From NCBI GenBank assembly GCA_028023455.1, contig JAQFVV010006200.1, forward strand, positions 3,047,738 through 3,111,737: DNA of 64,000 nt, given 5' to 3'. Each line of letters opens with the position of its first letter. The first letter of the stretch is position 1. The DNA comes from Epiperipatus broadwayi (taxonomy: Eukaryota > Onychophora > Udeonychophora > Euonychophora > Peripatidae). Positions 1 to 12,259 of the stretch are shown piece by piece. The notes under the pieces were generated by a model that did not search any database, was not told the DNA's origin, and saw only the letters and a program-made list of their open reading frames with translations. Both the position numbers and the translations under genes were made by a program.

Positions 1-1650
1 GATTAATAAATAAAATGGATGTAAGAAAACTTACTTTTTTAGGCTCTATTTAGTCTAAGTCCCTGCTGTAAAAATTATGAACTACTGTACTTTTGTCACG
101 TGACATTTTCATCATAAAGGAATATATGCAGATTAAAAACTACTGTTGAAAGTCTTTTATTTTTCAAATATTGATGAAATTTTGTATTATATTTTGGAAA
201 GTAGGATAATTAGTTTTTTTGTTTATAGATACTCCATGAAATAGTGTTGAAAGTCAGTGAAAAAATTTTTTTTATATGTCGTGCAGTTCATCCCCCCCCC
301 CCATCCATCATTTTTCTAATTATCACTTTGTTTTATTACCTAGTCTTTCGAAAAAAGCATTAAATAGTGCTTAGCATACGTTAATTTTTTACAGATTTAG
401 TAATTGGGCAACTGGGTAATAAAATAAATTTTTTATATATTTTATCTAAATTAATAAAAAAAGATAATGTGGTTAACTAAAGCTGCAGATGCCTTGTCAA
501 AGGCTGTACCATCCATTATTTGAAGGGATGTAAAGATAAATTTATATGCAATTATTACTGAAAATAAACTATTCCTTGTCATATATTTTTTTGTTTAAGT
601 TTTCCTTTATGCATTTCACCAAGTTAGCTTAGTAGTGCAACATTGCAAATGAATTTCATAAACTCCAAAGCTATGATTCGATGTTAATGCGATGTCCTTT
701 AAAGGCTATAAGTTCAAACCCATGTTGCTAGTAGTGCTATTATTGGACTTCAATAATATAACAGGTCTAAATTAAGAAATATTCTAGCCACCTCCAGCAT
801 CATAAGTTACATATATATGATGAGCAATAAATGTAACCACTGGAGCCAAAATTATCAGCAATCAGTTTTAATCTTATAATGATCCTTAGTATGCTCATCA
901 TTATTTGTGATTGAGTGAATAGACTATCATCCTATATGCTTGGAGTTTAGCTACATTTCTTGCTAAACATAACCCAATTATCTTTTTTCAAGATAGTTAT
1001 CTAGGCATCTGGTTGCAATAGTAAAAAAAAATGAAGCACCTAATATTTTTCCTTAGAACTGTAGATGTTATTTTATTTTTACCAAGTAATAATGTTCCAT
1101 TGGTTATGCTATTAGAACAGTGATAATGGGTCTGTAGAAGAATTCAGAAGTCTGCAAAAGCAGTTGCCTAATAGTGTAAAATGCAAGTCAACTCTGTGTG
1201 ACAAATGTGCAATGTTGTGAATGAGTGTCAAACATGTTTAAAGGTGAAACAAAAAGAACGTCTTGAAAAGTCAAAATAAAATATAGTTGTTCTGGAAATA
1301 AAGAAAGGGTGCTGGTGAAGAATGTATTTGGATTATCTCTGACATAATGTGAGTAGTAAGGTGCTTGCAAAATAAAGACTTCAAATATATAATAACCTCT
1401 CAGGAGATACGAAACTTTTGAAGAGATCTAAGTGATCTTATTATACTCAACTAGCAAACTAGCAGTTCAACTATTAACTATCTTATTAATATCTTTATTA
1501 TTCATAATAAAACTCTTGAAAATTTATTAATACACATAGAAATATAACATGATCCCCATTTGTTATGCTTGCCTGATTTAACATCAAAATATAATGGATA
1601 AGAATCATCAAAATTTAACTTGAAAGTATTGTTTTTGATAGAAATAACTT
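1..1650 (+). repeat. Left arm of giant inverted repeat
   Basis: This segment is the reverse complement of 5584-7233. Position 1 pairs with 7233 and 1650 pairs with 5584. By eye the arms are about 99% identical. Differences include a C-run of 11 here against 14 in the other arm, a 3-base difference near 430-450, and a few substitutions (for example near 525, 900 and 975). The arm touches the window edge, so it may continue to the left. It contains a 60-codon open frame (1188-1370, - strand) that is mirrored at 5864-6046; I see no family in it and treat it as chance. An A-box-like (622-640) and a B-box-like (711-720) motif suggest an old tRNA-derived insert. Confidence 0.95.
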
Positions 1651-1702
1651 AGTATTACAAAGAAATATATTTATACCTTGCAAAAAAAAAAATTTCAGTA
1701 TA

Positions 1703-1975
1703 TTAACAGTTCTTATTTGTGGACCTGAGACTTCGGCTTTTAACAAAAGAGCTATAGAGGCTTCTGATCAGTCAACAAAATATGGAGAGATGTATATTGA
1801 CATAACAAGATGGTAGAAGGGATCGAAAACAAGATCTAGAGACTACATGTGAGGTAGATGGAAAGAAATATGAAATTTTGTTGATCTGATGTTGAAAATA
1901 GATCAGAAAACTGGATGAAACTGAGACACCCTCCATTCTGCAATAGATTGAGAATGTTTGAAATGATGATTAAGT
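1703..1975 (+). mobile_element. 3' fragment of an RTE-type LINE
   Basis: This matches the reverse complement of the 3' part of the RTE LINE at 12240-15500. Shared stretches include the coding for 'VLTYGSETWTLN', 'TQRSMERCILG' and 'RDQKRN' in degenerate form, then the terminal 'ILQWIDN' region. It ends in an ATGATGATTAAG-like tract that resembles the GAT-rich 3' end of the other RTE copies. The reading frame is broken. It lies just inside the left arm of the inverted repeat, in the opposite orientation to the other RTE copies in the window. Confidence 0.75.
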
Positions 1976-2004
1976 CATATTTCTTTGCCTGTGATAATTC
2001 CAAG

Positions 2005-2840
2005 TGCCTCACATTCTTTTAATAAATTAAAACTTCTTCAAAAGTATAATTTTACAAAGTGTGAATATCAGTTAAATGCATTATCTATTGCACCAATATT
2101 GATATTGGCACATATAATTTTATCTAAAAAAATTATTAAAATAATCTTTCGTAAAAGAAAAACATGAAGAGTTTATTGCAGTTTGTTTTCGAAAAAGAAT
2201 TCACACTGGAAAAAAACAATCCTGCCACTTGTGTCATTGAAGAGTTGTTTATAAAATTGCATTAAAAAGACATGATCCCTCAAATAGAAGTTCTATCAGT
2301 GTAGCTTGTGTGGTTGTAAAAATGTTTGTACTGTTATATTACAACCATATTACGTCAAAATAAAAATATCAATGTCAACTTTGTAGTTATAGCACAGATA
2401 TAAAATGGAATTTTTATAGACATTAACACCCTACAGAACAGCCTTACAACAATGATGAACAAATTCATCATTAGTGTAATGTATGGTTCTAGTACTACTA
2501 ATAAAAGTTATTTAGAAAGGCATAATAAAACTCACCTTAGAAAGAAGCATTATAATACTAAAATAAAACAACATCATCAATGTACTATGTGTAACTATAA
2601 CACACCAAAAAATGGGGTTTAACAGTTCATATAAAAACTCACACTAAAGAAAAGCCTTATAAGTGTAATTTGTGTGATTACAAAGCTTCTTTGAATAATA
2701 TTTTAGAAAACCATATTAGAATTCACACTGGAGAAAAGCCTTTCAAATGTAATTTTTGTGATTATAAAGCTGCTGAAAAAGGATTATTAAGAAAATATAT
2801 AAAAAGAAGACATCCCGATAATCACACAAAATCTCGCAGT
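2005..2840 (+). pseudogene. Broken C2H2 zinc-finger array
   Basis: This is a decayed tandem array of C2H2 (Kruppel-type) fingers. Recognisable pieces on the + strand are 'KCEYQLNAL' near 2055, 'RIHTGKKQSCHLC' near 2195, 'YQCSLCGC' near 2290, 'YQCQLCSYSTDIK' near 2365 and '[12 protein letters not shown]' near 2575. At 2640-2840 lie a complete finger (CNLCDYKAS, then H-x3-H), an HTGEKPF linker and a last finger in which the first zinc histidine is tyrosine ('RKYIKRRH'). Several stops and frameshifts separate the fingers. No introns are visible, so it may be a retrocopy or part of a mobile element. The final fingers read in frame into the LINE-like endonuclease segment that follows. Confidence 0.8.
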
Positions 2841-5567
2841 CATAATGCACTTGTTTATATAATTGATAAATTATCTCAACAGAATATTTTGCTTTTTAAA
2901 CCTAATGATAGGCCTGCTCAAGGTGCAGCTGTTTTATTATATATGCATTCAGAGATTGAAAAAATTCAGTTATTGTCTTTACAAACAAACTATATTGTAG
3001 TTTCCTTTGTTTATCAGGCAGTCTTGCATTATCTGATTGCTGTATACTCTGTAGCTAAGGGTAATGATATTGCAAATATAATCCATAATGTTCAAAATAA
3101 GTTCTTACAGACACCAGGTATTATAATTCTGGGTGGTGACTTTAATTGTACATTTCGATCTCTTCCTATTGCAATACAAAATAAAATGAAATTTCACTAT
3201 AATTCATTGCATGAAAGATATCGAGATAATGCATATACTTTCTTTAATAGCAGATTCTCATCTCTTATAGACATTTTCTTTGTGTCGGGGTATAAGCTAA
3301 ATGAGTCAACTATTAATACATCTCTGATTGGTTTTTCAGATCACCTCTGTTTAAAGTTAGTTCTTTATAACTATTATCAAATCAATGTAGATTTTCTATT
3401 AGGAGAAACGTTAGAGATGGAGTTTTGCTCTCGATTGACCAATTATCAGTTATATTGACTGTCATTAATTATACAAAATGTTCAGGCCTACCACCCTGTA
3501 TTGCTTGGTTTAAAATTAAAAAAGATCTCTCTAGAATATGTTATAAGAATGCACAGAATATTTTATCAATGAATCAAATGAAAAATAGAATCTCTGAAAT
3601 TCAGAGTCTTACGCAATATTACCTACCTCAGACCTAATCATCCATTGATAAATAGTTTACAAGATGAATACAACAGCTTATATCAACTTATACATCAAGC
3701 TCAGGAAACTAATTCCTAAGTTGAGTAAATTATCAAAACCCATGATAAACTATGCTAAATTATATATTCCCAGACTTTAGGGGTATTGACAGTATCACCA
3801 AGGATGATGATGGCATTGCCTCTGGAATCTATGTTGATAATTACATATTTGAAAATTTAAAAATGAAATTTGGTGTAAGTACAGGTTTCATTGATCAGAA
3901 CAGTAGTATCATAATGGGAACAGAAAGAGTATATTTCAAATCAGCGTATTCAAGACGAAATTAATATGCTCAAGGTACAATCAATAATGGCAAATGACAC
4001 AATCCCAGCCTCTGTTTATAAACAACTTGACTATGCTCTCAGATTTGCAATGTGATTTTTTAATCAGTTGTGTTATGAGAGAATTGAGTGGCCCTTTATT
4101 AGCTACAGAGTAATTTTTAGCATTAAAAAAAGATAAATTAGTGTCAAGTCCAACAATTGATGAACTGAGACATATTTCTGTAGAAGATATTGATTTGAAG
4201 ATTCTGGCTAGAATTCTCTTGAAAAAATTACATCACCTTATCAGTACTAGAATATCATTTGCCCACCATGCCATTAAGGGTAGACGTGCAGTAAATGCTG
4301 CCTTAAAAATTCATGAGGCTATTAAATATGCAAGGGATTTAAACTTAACCCAATATTATGCTATCTAAATAGATTTTAGGGCTGCTTTCGATCTGGTCCA
4401 TTAGACATATTTGATTCAGTCCTTCCGTCTTTTAATCCCAGATCACATATGGTTGGCAAATGCAGTTGAAAATTATATTAAAAATAGTAGAATCTCTTAA
4501 AAACTTTATGAGATCTGATTTTTTTTATCCCTAAGAGGGGCATTCCACAGGGTTCTCCCCTTGCGGCAAAATGAACACTTACTTGAATAAATTAATTATT
4601 AAAAAAATTGAAGATAAAATAAGTAATTTTTCATCACTTAAATTATATGAAATTACAAGAGCGTCAATTTTTTAATTCCATTGTTTCAGGGATTTTGGCA
4701 TACTATACACCCTACATAACAACAATACTCAGAATAAACCAAATTGCAAAGAAATATGTCTGGGGTAGAGCTTCAAGATGGATCTCAATATCAACCTTGC
4801 AGATGCCAAAAGAAAAAGGAGTTCTTGGCCTGATTGATCCAGAGCTATACATATCTTACATCAAGGCAAGTACATTTATTAACTTAATTAAAAGTCAATT
4901 TCTTGGGCCTTCAGTTGATCTTGATGGCACCTTTAACGAAATAGGATGTAAAGGAAGATCTTTTATAGCTGATCTGTTCATTGCTTATAGGGATCTCCAG
5001 GATGATATGAAGGTGTCCAGTTTGGAAAGTATTAAATATAAAGACTTAATGAATCATTTTAAAAGTCATGGCAATGCATGGTTGGATATATGAAAGAAAA
5101 ATATGTTGAAAAAGTTCCACTCTATATATGCACCCGAATCCTATTTGAAATTTATTTTCAAACTAGTGAATGGCTTGTTTCCAACTATTAAGGTTCTAAA
5201 TGAAAGACTACATATGAATTTAGATCCAGTCTGTTTGCTGTGCAAATCTGGTAATGAGACTTTTCAGCATCTATTCAAAGAATGTTTGGCATTTAGGTAA
5301 ATAAGAGCTAAAGTGTTCCACAGGCCAATCATAAACTTAAAACTTTTACTTAGTCAATATATTGACAAATTTAACCCTCACAATACAATGATGACTGTGC
5401 ATACCCTTAAGACAATATGGTATATACGATGTACTATGATATTTGACAAGAAATTCAAGTGGCTGAAAAAACTCTATAGTGATTGGGAAACTTATTTTAG
5501 TCAATGTCTAAGATACTTGCCAAGGAAGACAAATCGAATCCGGGGTGGTCCTGAAATAACTATGTGA
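2838..5567 (+). pseudogene. Decayed L1/Tx1-like non-LTR retrotransposon ORF2
   Basis: Scattered over three frames with many stops are the parts of an ORF2-type protein, in order. An apurinic endonuclease segment has 'IILGGDFN' near 3125-3147 and '[12 protein letters not shown]' near 3330; the N-terminal catalytic part is missing. A linker follows. Reverse transcriptase pieces are 'HISVEDIDLKILARILLKKL' (4170-4230), motif A 'IDFRAAFDLVH' after an in-frame stop (about 4368-4405) and motif B 'RGIPQGSPLAA' (about 4536-4570). A C-terminal region has 'KKYVWGRASRW' (about 4750) and a zf-RVT-type Cys/His motif, C-x2-C…H…C (5225-5287). The motif A motif B spelling and 'VDYKILA'-like box point to the L1/Tx1 group. 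The catalytic YxDD region was not found. The element is dead. Confidence 0.82.
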
Positions 5568-5583
5568 GATTATCTGAATGCAC

Positions 5584-7233
5584 AAGTTATTTCTATCAAA
5601 AACAATACTTTCAAGTTAAATTTTGATGATTCTTATCCATTATATTTTGATGTTAAATCAGGCAAGCATAACAAATGGGGATCATGTTATATTTCTATGT
5701 GTATTAATAAATTTTCAAGAGTTTTATTATGAATAATAAAGATATTAATAAGATAGTTAATAGTTGAACTGCTAGTTTGCTAGTTGAGTATAATAAGATC
5801 ACTTAGATCTCTTCAAAAGTTTCATATCTCCTGAGAGGTTATTATATATTTGAAGTCTTTATTTTGCAAGCACCTTACTACTCACATTATGTCAGAGATA
5901 ATCCAAATACATTCTTCACCAGCACCCTTTCTTTATTTCCAGAACAACTATATTTTATTTTGACTTTTCAAGATGTTCTTTTTGTTTCACCTTTAAACAT
6001 GTTTGACACTCATTCACAACATTGCACATTTGTCACACAGAGTTGACTTGCATTTTACACTATTAGGCAACTGCTTTTGCAGACTTCTGAATTCTTCTAC
6101 AGACCCATTATCACTGTTCTAATAGCATAACCAATGGAACATTATTACTTGGTAAAAATAAAATAACATCTACAGTTCTAAGGAAAAATATTAGGTGCTT
6201 CATTTTTTTTTACTATTGCAACCAGATGCCTAGATAACTATCTTGAAAAAAGATAATTGAGTTATGTTTAGCAAGAAATGTAGCTAAACTCCAAGCATAT
6301 AGGATGATAGTCTATTCACTCAATCACAAATAATGTTGAGCATACTAAGGATCATTATAAGATTAAAACTGATTGCTGATAATTTTGGCTCCAGTGGTTA
6401 CATTTATTGCTCATCATATATATGTAACTTATGATGCTGGAGGTGGCTAGAATATTTCTTAATTTAGACCTGTTATATTATTGAAGTCCAATAATGGCAC
6501 TACTAGCAACATGGGTTTGAACTTATAGCCTTTAAAGGACATCGCATTAACATCGAATCATAGCTTTGGAGTTTATGAAATTCATTTGCAATGTTGCACT
6601 ACTAAGCTAACTTGGTGAAATGCATAAAGGAAAACTTAAACAAAAAAATATATGACAAGGAATAGTTTATTTTCAGTAATAATTGCATATAAATTTATCT
6701 TTACAACCCTTCAAATAATGGATGGTACAGCCTTTGACAAGGCATCTGCAGCTTTAGTTAACCACATTATCTTTTTTTATTAATTTAGATAAATATAAAA
6801 AAATTATTTTATTACCCAGTTGCCCAATTACTAAATCTGTAAAAAATTAACGTATGCTAAGCACTATTTAATGCTTTTTTCGAAAGACTAGGTAATAAAA
6901 CAAAGTGATAATTAGAAAAATGATGGATGGGGGGGGGGGGGGATGAACTGCACGACATATAAAAAAATTTTTTTCACTGACTTTCAACACTATTTCATGG
7001 AGTATCTATAAACAAAAAAACTAATTATCCTACTTTCCAAAATATAATACAAAATTTCATCAATATTTGAAAAATAAAAGACTTTCAACAGTAGTTTTTA
7101 ATCTGCATATATTCCTTTATGATGAAAATGTCACGTGACAAAAGTACAGTAGTTCATAATTTTTACAGCAGGGACTTAGACTAAATAGAGCCTAAAAAAG
7201 TAAGTTTTCTTACATCCATTTTATTTATTAATC
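5584..7233 (-). repeat. Right arm of giant inverted repeat
   Basis: This is the reverse complement of 1-1650. It starts only 17 bases after the stop of the last LINE reading frame. Its outer end runs into tandem units beginning at 7200, so the first 34 bases of the first unit are part of the arm and the rest are not paired within the window. The left counterpart of the following sequence would lie before position 1. Confidence 0.95.
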
Positions 7234-7605
7234 TTCGTGTAAAAAATACATTTATAGTTAGATATACTTTATTTATAGTTATATATACAGTAAAGACCGC
7301 TAGATGTACATTCCAAGTGAAAAGTACGCATAAAAATGTAAGTTTTATTCCTTTTTTATTTATTAATATTTCCATTTAGACACAGTTTATTTCTTGTTAC
7401 ATAAACTGATTAAAGTTGGATCTTTCTAATTGTCTATCTCCACTCTATTTATAGTTAATTTATTTACAGTTATATATACAGCGAAGACCGCTATAAGTGA
7501 AAAATACGCACGTAAATGTAAGTTTTTTTCGTTTTTTTTTATTAACATTTACACTTAGATATAGTTACATACACTTATTAAATTTGGATACAGTTAGTAG
7601 AGGGG
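7200..7605. repeat. Degenerate tandem units at outer end of the arm
   Basis: Three imperfect units begin with GTAAGTTTT at 7200, 7339 and 7519, giving periods of about 139 and 180. Shared landmarks inside the units are TTTATTTATTAAT, TATATATACAG followed by AAGACCGCTA (two units), and AAGTGAAAA.TACGCA. After 7605 a short AAGTAG(C/T)TAAGTTTTTTAAAAA direct repeat follows (7610-7650). Confidence 0.7.
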
Positions 7606-8760
7606 AAAAAGTAGCTAAGTTTTTTAAAAAGTAGTTAAGTTTTTTAAAAATAGAGGGCGAAATGTTCGGGTAGCTAAACGTCAGTTTTACCGAATGAAGA
7701 TAATATAATTCAGAACTCACTGAAAACTGATGCAATTATAAATCTAGAGGATTTTAGCACAGTACAGTACTGTATTTGAAATATAACTGATTTAACTGTA
7801 TGAAATGTGTGTATCACTTTCTAACGTTATTATATTTTAATAATGTCCATGTTGTAATTTGATACTTGTATTGAATTATTTAGTAAAAATGTAACCTAAT
7901 CATAACTGCTATAATAAGCTGGGAATGGAGGTAAACTATAAATCTGTATACCATATAAATACATATATGATGGAGCAAATACTTGTATTTTGAATATACT
8001 AAAGTTAGAAATGCATTCGAAATTATTGTAGATGTGCAGGAAGGATTAATAAAGGTAATTAAGAAATGCGTAATAATATTAGTATTCAATACTAATAGAT
8101 TGAAAAGTACGATTCCAAAGTGTCATGACCAATAAAGGTTTCAATCATCGAATTTTTGTAAAATGATAATTCAATTATTTTACCTTAAACTTTAGTGCCA
8201 ATTTAAGAAATATTTGAAGTGCTGTATTTAAAGTTAATGTCGTTAAATGCTTAATTTATAGGATTGGAACTATCCCAAAAAAAATTTTTTTTTAATATGA
8301 TGAAGTTATTTGTGCATGAAGTACAATTTAAAAGAATTTAAATCACTTCGGAATAAAACAATAAATATTTACAAGCATCACCTAACTGGTTATAAAATAT
8401 CTTAATGCTGCTAGAGCAATTTAAATACTTGTTCTGGTTTACCTTTTTTATAAACTTATGACATTATTAGTTATAACTGCTATAATAACTTAGAATCACA
8501 GCAGAGAAGCAATAAAGAAGGTTTACTCAACAATCATGCCAATTGCTAGATAATGATGAGACTTTTTTCAAATATTTTATCTCTTAACTAAATATCCATT
8601 TACTATCCAGTATTGGATGATTGCTCTGCATGGGTTAGGGTAATAGCAGAATCGACTGTGGGTATAAAATCCTTGGATTCTAGTTGTGGTACTTCCAGCT
8701 CTCAAACTTTTTATGAACTCCTATGCAATGAAGCCATTTGATTACTTTTTTTTAATTGGA

Positions 8761-8828
8761 TGATTAGCTTAGTTGACCGTGTGCATCCTATTTGAATGTA
8801 AACTCAGGAATTCTAAAAAAAAAAAAAA
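8761..8828 (+). repeat. Possible tRNA-derived SINE fragment with poly-A tail
   Basis: A-box-like sequence (TGATTAGCTTAGTTGACC, 8761-8778) is followed about 40 bases on by a weak B-box-like stretch and then a run of 14 A (8815-8828). This arrangement resembles a short retroposed tRNA-related SINE. No target duplication was established. Confidence 0.25.
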
Positions 8829-9785
8829 TTCAATTCGGATTTGGACTTGGATCATGGTAATAAATACATTTATTTTTAGAAATAAACTAGATGTACAGAA
8901 CTCTAGTTGACTCGTTAAAATAAAGATTGTTAATTCTTAGAAAAGAGAAAAATGAATTAAACAGGTTCTTGGTTAAATATCTTTGTTTTATGAACAATTG
9001 ATGCTAAATAAAGTCTTTAAAGGAATAAAAATAATGGATATTTCTAAAGAGAGTAATGATTGGTAATGTTTTCTGATATCAGAAATGAGTAGGGAAAAGT
9101 CAAAAAAATTGGTCAGTTTTAAGCACAATAATTATTAGACTTCAAACCAAAGTAGATAATAATTATTTGTGACAATATGTGGGACATCCAATAAATAAAT
9201 GTCAGTTTTTCACTTTCATTCAATAGTATATTTACCAGCAGTCATCAACTAGTCACCTTCCTATGACTGATTTCAATCATTATAGAAAAATTTTGTCAGA
9301 ATTTATTTATTATTTTATGAACTTAGCTGTTTATAATTTCTTTACGGAAAAAAAAAAAATTATGAGATGTTATTAAAATATAATGATGTATATAGATAAA
9401 GCATATTAGAAAAATTGTCATACTATGATAATCATAGTAAAAAAATGAGAAGTTATTAATAAATGGAAGGTACATATATAAAAATGATATGATTCACACT
9501 CTTAGGCTAATTTAGGAAATGTGACTTGCGTGTAGAAAGATTTTCCACAATTGATTTATGGATTGCATTGTGATTGGAGTCTATTATTCACTAAACCTAT
9601 CTAATCATCACTTTTTAGTCTTACTGCTTGTATGCTTATTTTTAGTATAAGCTGTGCATTACATTGTAAATAACTACTTGACCCCACCATCTACTTAACA
9701 TTCATTATTTATGTTTATATATAATTGTTTTAAGTCAGATAAAAAAGTCAGTTGATATTTTGTTTATACATGAATAGCCGGAATA

Positions 9786-9831
9786 GTTGTAAGATTTACA
9801 ACTTGGCAGTTGTAAGATTTACAACTTGGCA
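9786..9831. repeat. 23-bp tandem duplication of a small hairpin
   Basis: Two exact adjacent copies of a 23-base unit. Each unit contains the palindrome GTTGTAA-GAT-TTACAAC followed by TTGGCA. Confidence 0.9.
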
Positions 9832-10413
9832 AGGATCAGTGAGATATATATTGCAGCATGTTAACATTTGAGGAGATTAATTTATGCTTGAAGGTTTAAT
9901 AATAGAATTCTTAATTTCTATTAGAAAAAAAAAAATTGCAATTCTCTATTTATATAAACATTTATTAATATGTGATATATGTATTATTTGAAACGCCCAT
10001 GACTATATGCATTGTTTTTATTAATTATATATTATAGTCAATTGAGGCCACCAATAGATTCACAATCTAGAATTTCCCATCTGTTTGTAATTACTAGAAT
10101 TCTAATGACAATTAACAACCTATCTTCATTTGATGTTTCATATATAATCAAATCACTCCCAAACATAAAATTTCACCTATACCCTCTAAATAAAGATCTC
10201 TACTAATTTAAATTTCACACTTTTGGGCTGAATAAATATTTAACATTATTTGCAGTTTATAATTCACGAGGTGCCTTTTGGACTGGCTGCTTGAGATTTG
10301 GACTTATATATTTATTCACAGACAGCTTAGCTGAAATTTTTTAAATGTTTGGGAGAATCATTTGATATCTAATTTCAGATGCACTGAGATTATTTCTGAC
10401 ATCATTTTTAACA

Positions 10414-12018
10414 ATTATCGATCCACTACAGGAAGGTCTTAAAATTCAATCAATCTTCCATTTCTAGCCTCTCTTACCCCAGCACACTTAGTTATTTCAT
10501 CCATCTGACATGTGGTTTCTTTCTAGATCTTTTACAATCTCTGAATCCAATTTAAGATTTCAACTATCCATTATCATCGCTTCTAGCAATATGTTCAGTC
10601 CAACTCCACTTCAATCTCTTAATTCTTTCACTGATGTCAGTAATACCTGTTTGTTCTCTCATCCATGTTCGATCTCTTATTAATCCTAACATGCATTTTT
10701 CAATATTTTGTTGAGTAGTCCGAAATCTCTATTGTTTTTCTGTTAAATGTTGCAAATCTCAGAACCGTAAAAACTGGTAACATTTATTAGAATCCTTTTC
10801 AAACACATAGGCATATTTCCTTTTAATATTAAGTTATTTCTACCAAAAGCACTCCAACCAAGTTTAATTCCACAATTTCATCTGTAGTAATAATCTGACC
10901 AAGATATTTGTAATTGCTTATTCTAACTCATCAATCTTTATTTTCTTATTTTGAGAAAATTCATTGAATATTACTTGAGTCTTTTTAATATTTACATTTA
11001 ATCCTACTTTTTTATTTTCATGTGATAATTCTTGCAACATTTCCTGAAGCTTTAAAACATTATTTGTAAAAACAACTGCATCATCTGCAAAATTTAGATG
11101 ACTTAAATAATCTCATTTACTCTTATTCCTTTCGCTTCCCATTTTAATCCACAAAATATTTCTTGTATAACTTCTGTAAAAGTTTTGGAGATATGGGGTC
11201 ACTCTTATACCCATCTCATTGTTAAACTTTTTTAGTATCATTGTATAATCTAATTGTTGCTGTTGCATTTTTATAAATATTCTTCAAAATATGACCTTGA
11301 TGATACAATACATTAGTCGGTTAAGAAATGCTTATAGAATCAAATGCCTTTTCATGATCTACAAATCCAATGCATAATGGCAACGCATATTCATTGGTTC
11401 TTTCTATAATTCCTCTCAATAATTGGATATGATTCACTGTACTGAAATGACTTTTAAATCTAGTTTGTTGTTTTAGTTGGTTAAAATCCAAAGTTTGCTA
11501 TAGACAAGGTAATTATTTATAAAAATTTTGTATAGAAGTGATTAAAGACTGATAATTTCTAATATCTTGTTTCTAAACTTTTTTAAATATTAATACTACA
11601 TTCTTCAGTCATTTGGTATATAACTTTGTCAACATTTTCTTTCTTTACCTGCTTCATTTAAGACAGGGGTCCCAACCCTATGCCCACGGGGACCATGGCG
11701 CCCGCAGATTATTTTACGTGTGCCCGCCGCTATTCGATCACGATAAAAAATTATTTATCTGATACAAATAAATTTAATTTTTAAAATTTATTATAAATTA
11801 TTGTATTACATTGTAATCAAATGTTAAAATTTTATTTTTGAAATATATATTTTTTTGTACATTATGTGAATTATTAACAATATCCAACTATAAATTTACA
11901 TTGAAAAAATAAATGGTGCCCGCCACCTGGCCAGTAGTATAGAATGTGCTCTTAAGTGCAAAAAGGTTGGGGACCACTGATTTAAGATATTGATTATAAT
12001 TCCAACATTACCTGGACA
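10414..12018 (-). mobile_element. 5'-truncated RTE LINE copy, interrupted by a MITE
   Basis: This segment aligns throughout with the neighbouring RTE copy from 12260 to about 13690: same order, same - strand and many identical blocks, such as the parts coding for 'SFGRNNLILKGNMP', 'NVKKT' and 'FDSI'. It carries frameshifts and stops, for example in the region matching the FADD motif. It is truncated at its 5' end (near 12018) in the region coding for 'GNDGIIIDI'. A 316-bp hAT-type MITE sits inside it at 11664-11979. The copy ends about 220 bases from the start of the next RTE copy. Confidence 0.85.
11664..11979. mobile_element. Non-autonomous hAT MITE with 8-bp target duplication
   Basis: The termini are CAGGGGTCCCAACC on the left and GGTTGGGGACCACTG on the right, whose complement is CAGTGGTCCCCAACC. 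They form imperfect terminal inverted repeats of the CAG(G/T)GGTCCCCAACC type known in hAT MITEs. It is flanked by a perfect 8-bp direct repeat, ATTTAAGA, at 11656-11663 and 11980-11987, the length expected for hAT insertion. The 316-bp body has GC-richer ends ('GTGCCCGCC') and an AT-rich middle, with no coding capacity. It was inserted into the older RTE LINE copy. Confidence 0.93.
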
Positions 12019-12259
12019 TGTATGTATAGAAAATTTAATATCCAGTCATAATTTCCTATAGTTCTCAATTACTACAAATATTTTAAGTGTATATTACCTA
12101 GATCTGGGAGAAGGTCTAAACTTTGAATTTCCACTGATCTGGTAAATGGATCCTTTTGATTATTTTGTTTACCATAATATAGAATTATATAATTGGTAGA
12201 ATAATAGGTAATAAAATAAACTTTAGGCTAAAATAAATAAATATTACAATTCATCATCA

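Larger units (their letters stand above)
7606..10413. other. AT-rich spacer, no gene seen
   Basis: I find no coding region here; open frames are short and of random composition. Two small items are annotated separately: a SINE-like fragment near 8761 and a tandem hairpin at 9786. Confidence 0.6.

Noticed and set aside
1188-1370. Duplicated 60-codon gene in both inverted-repeat arms
   Set aside because: The two identical frames are simply a result of the arms being near identical; there is no family match and no gene context.
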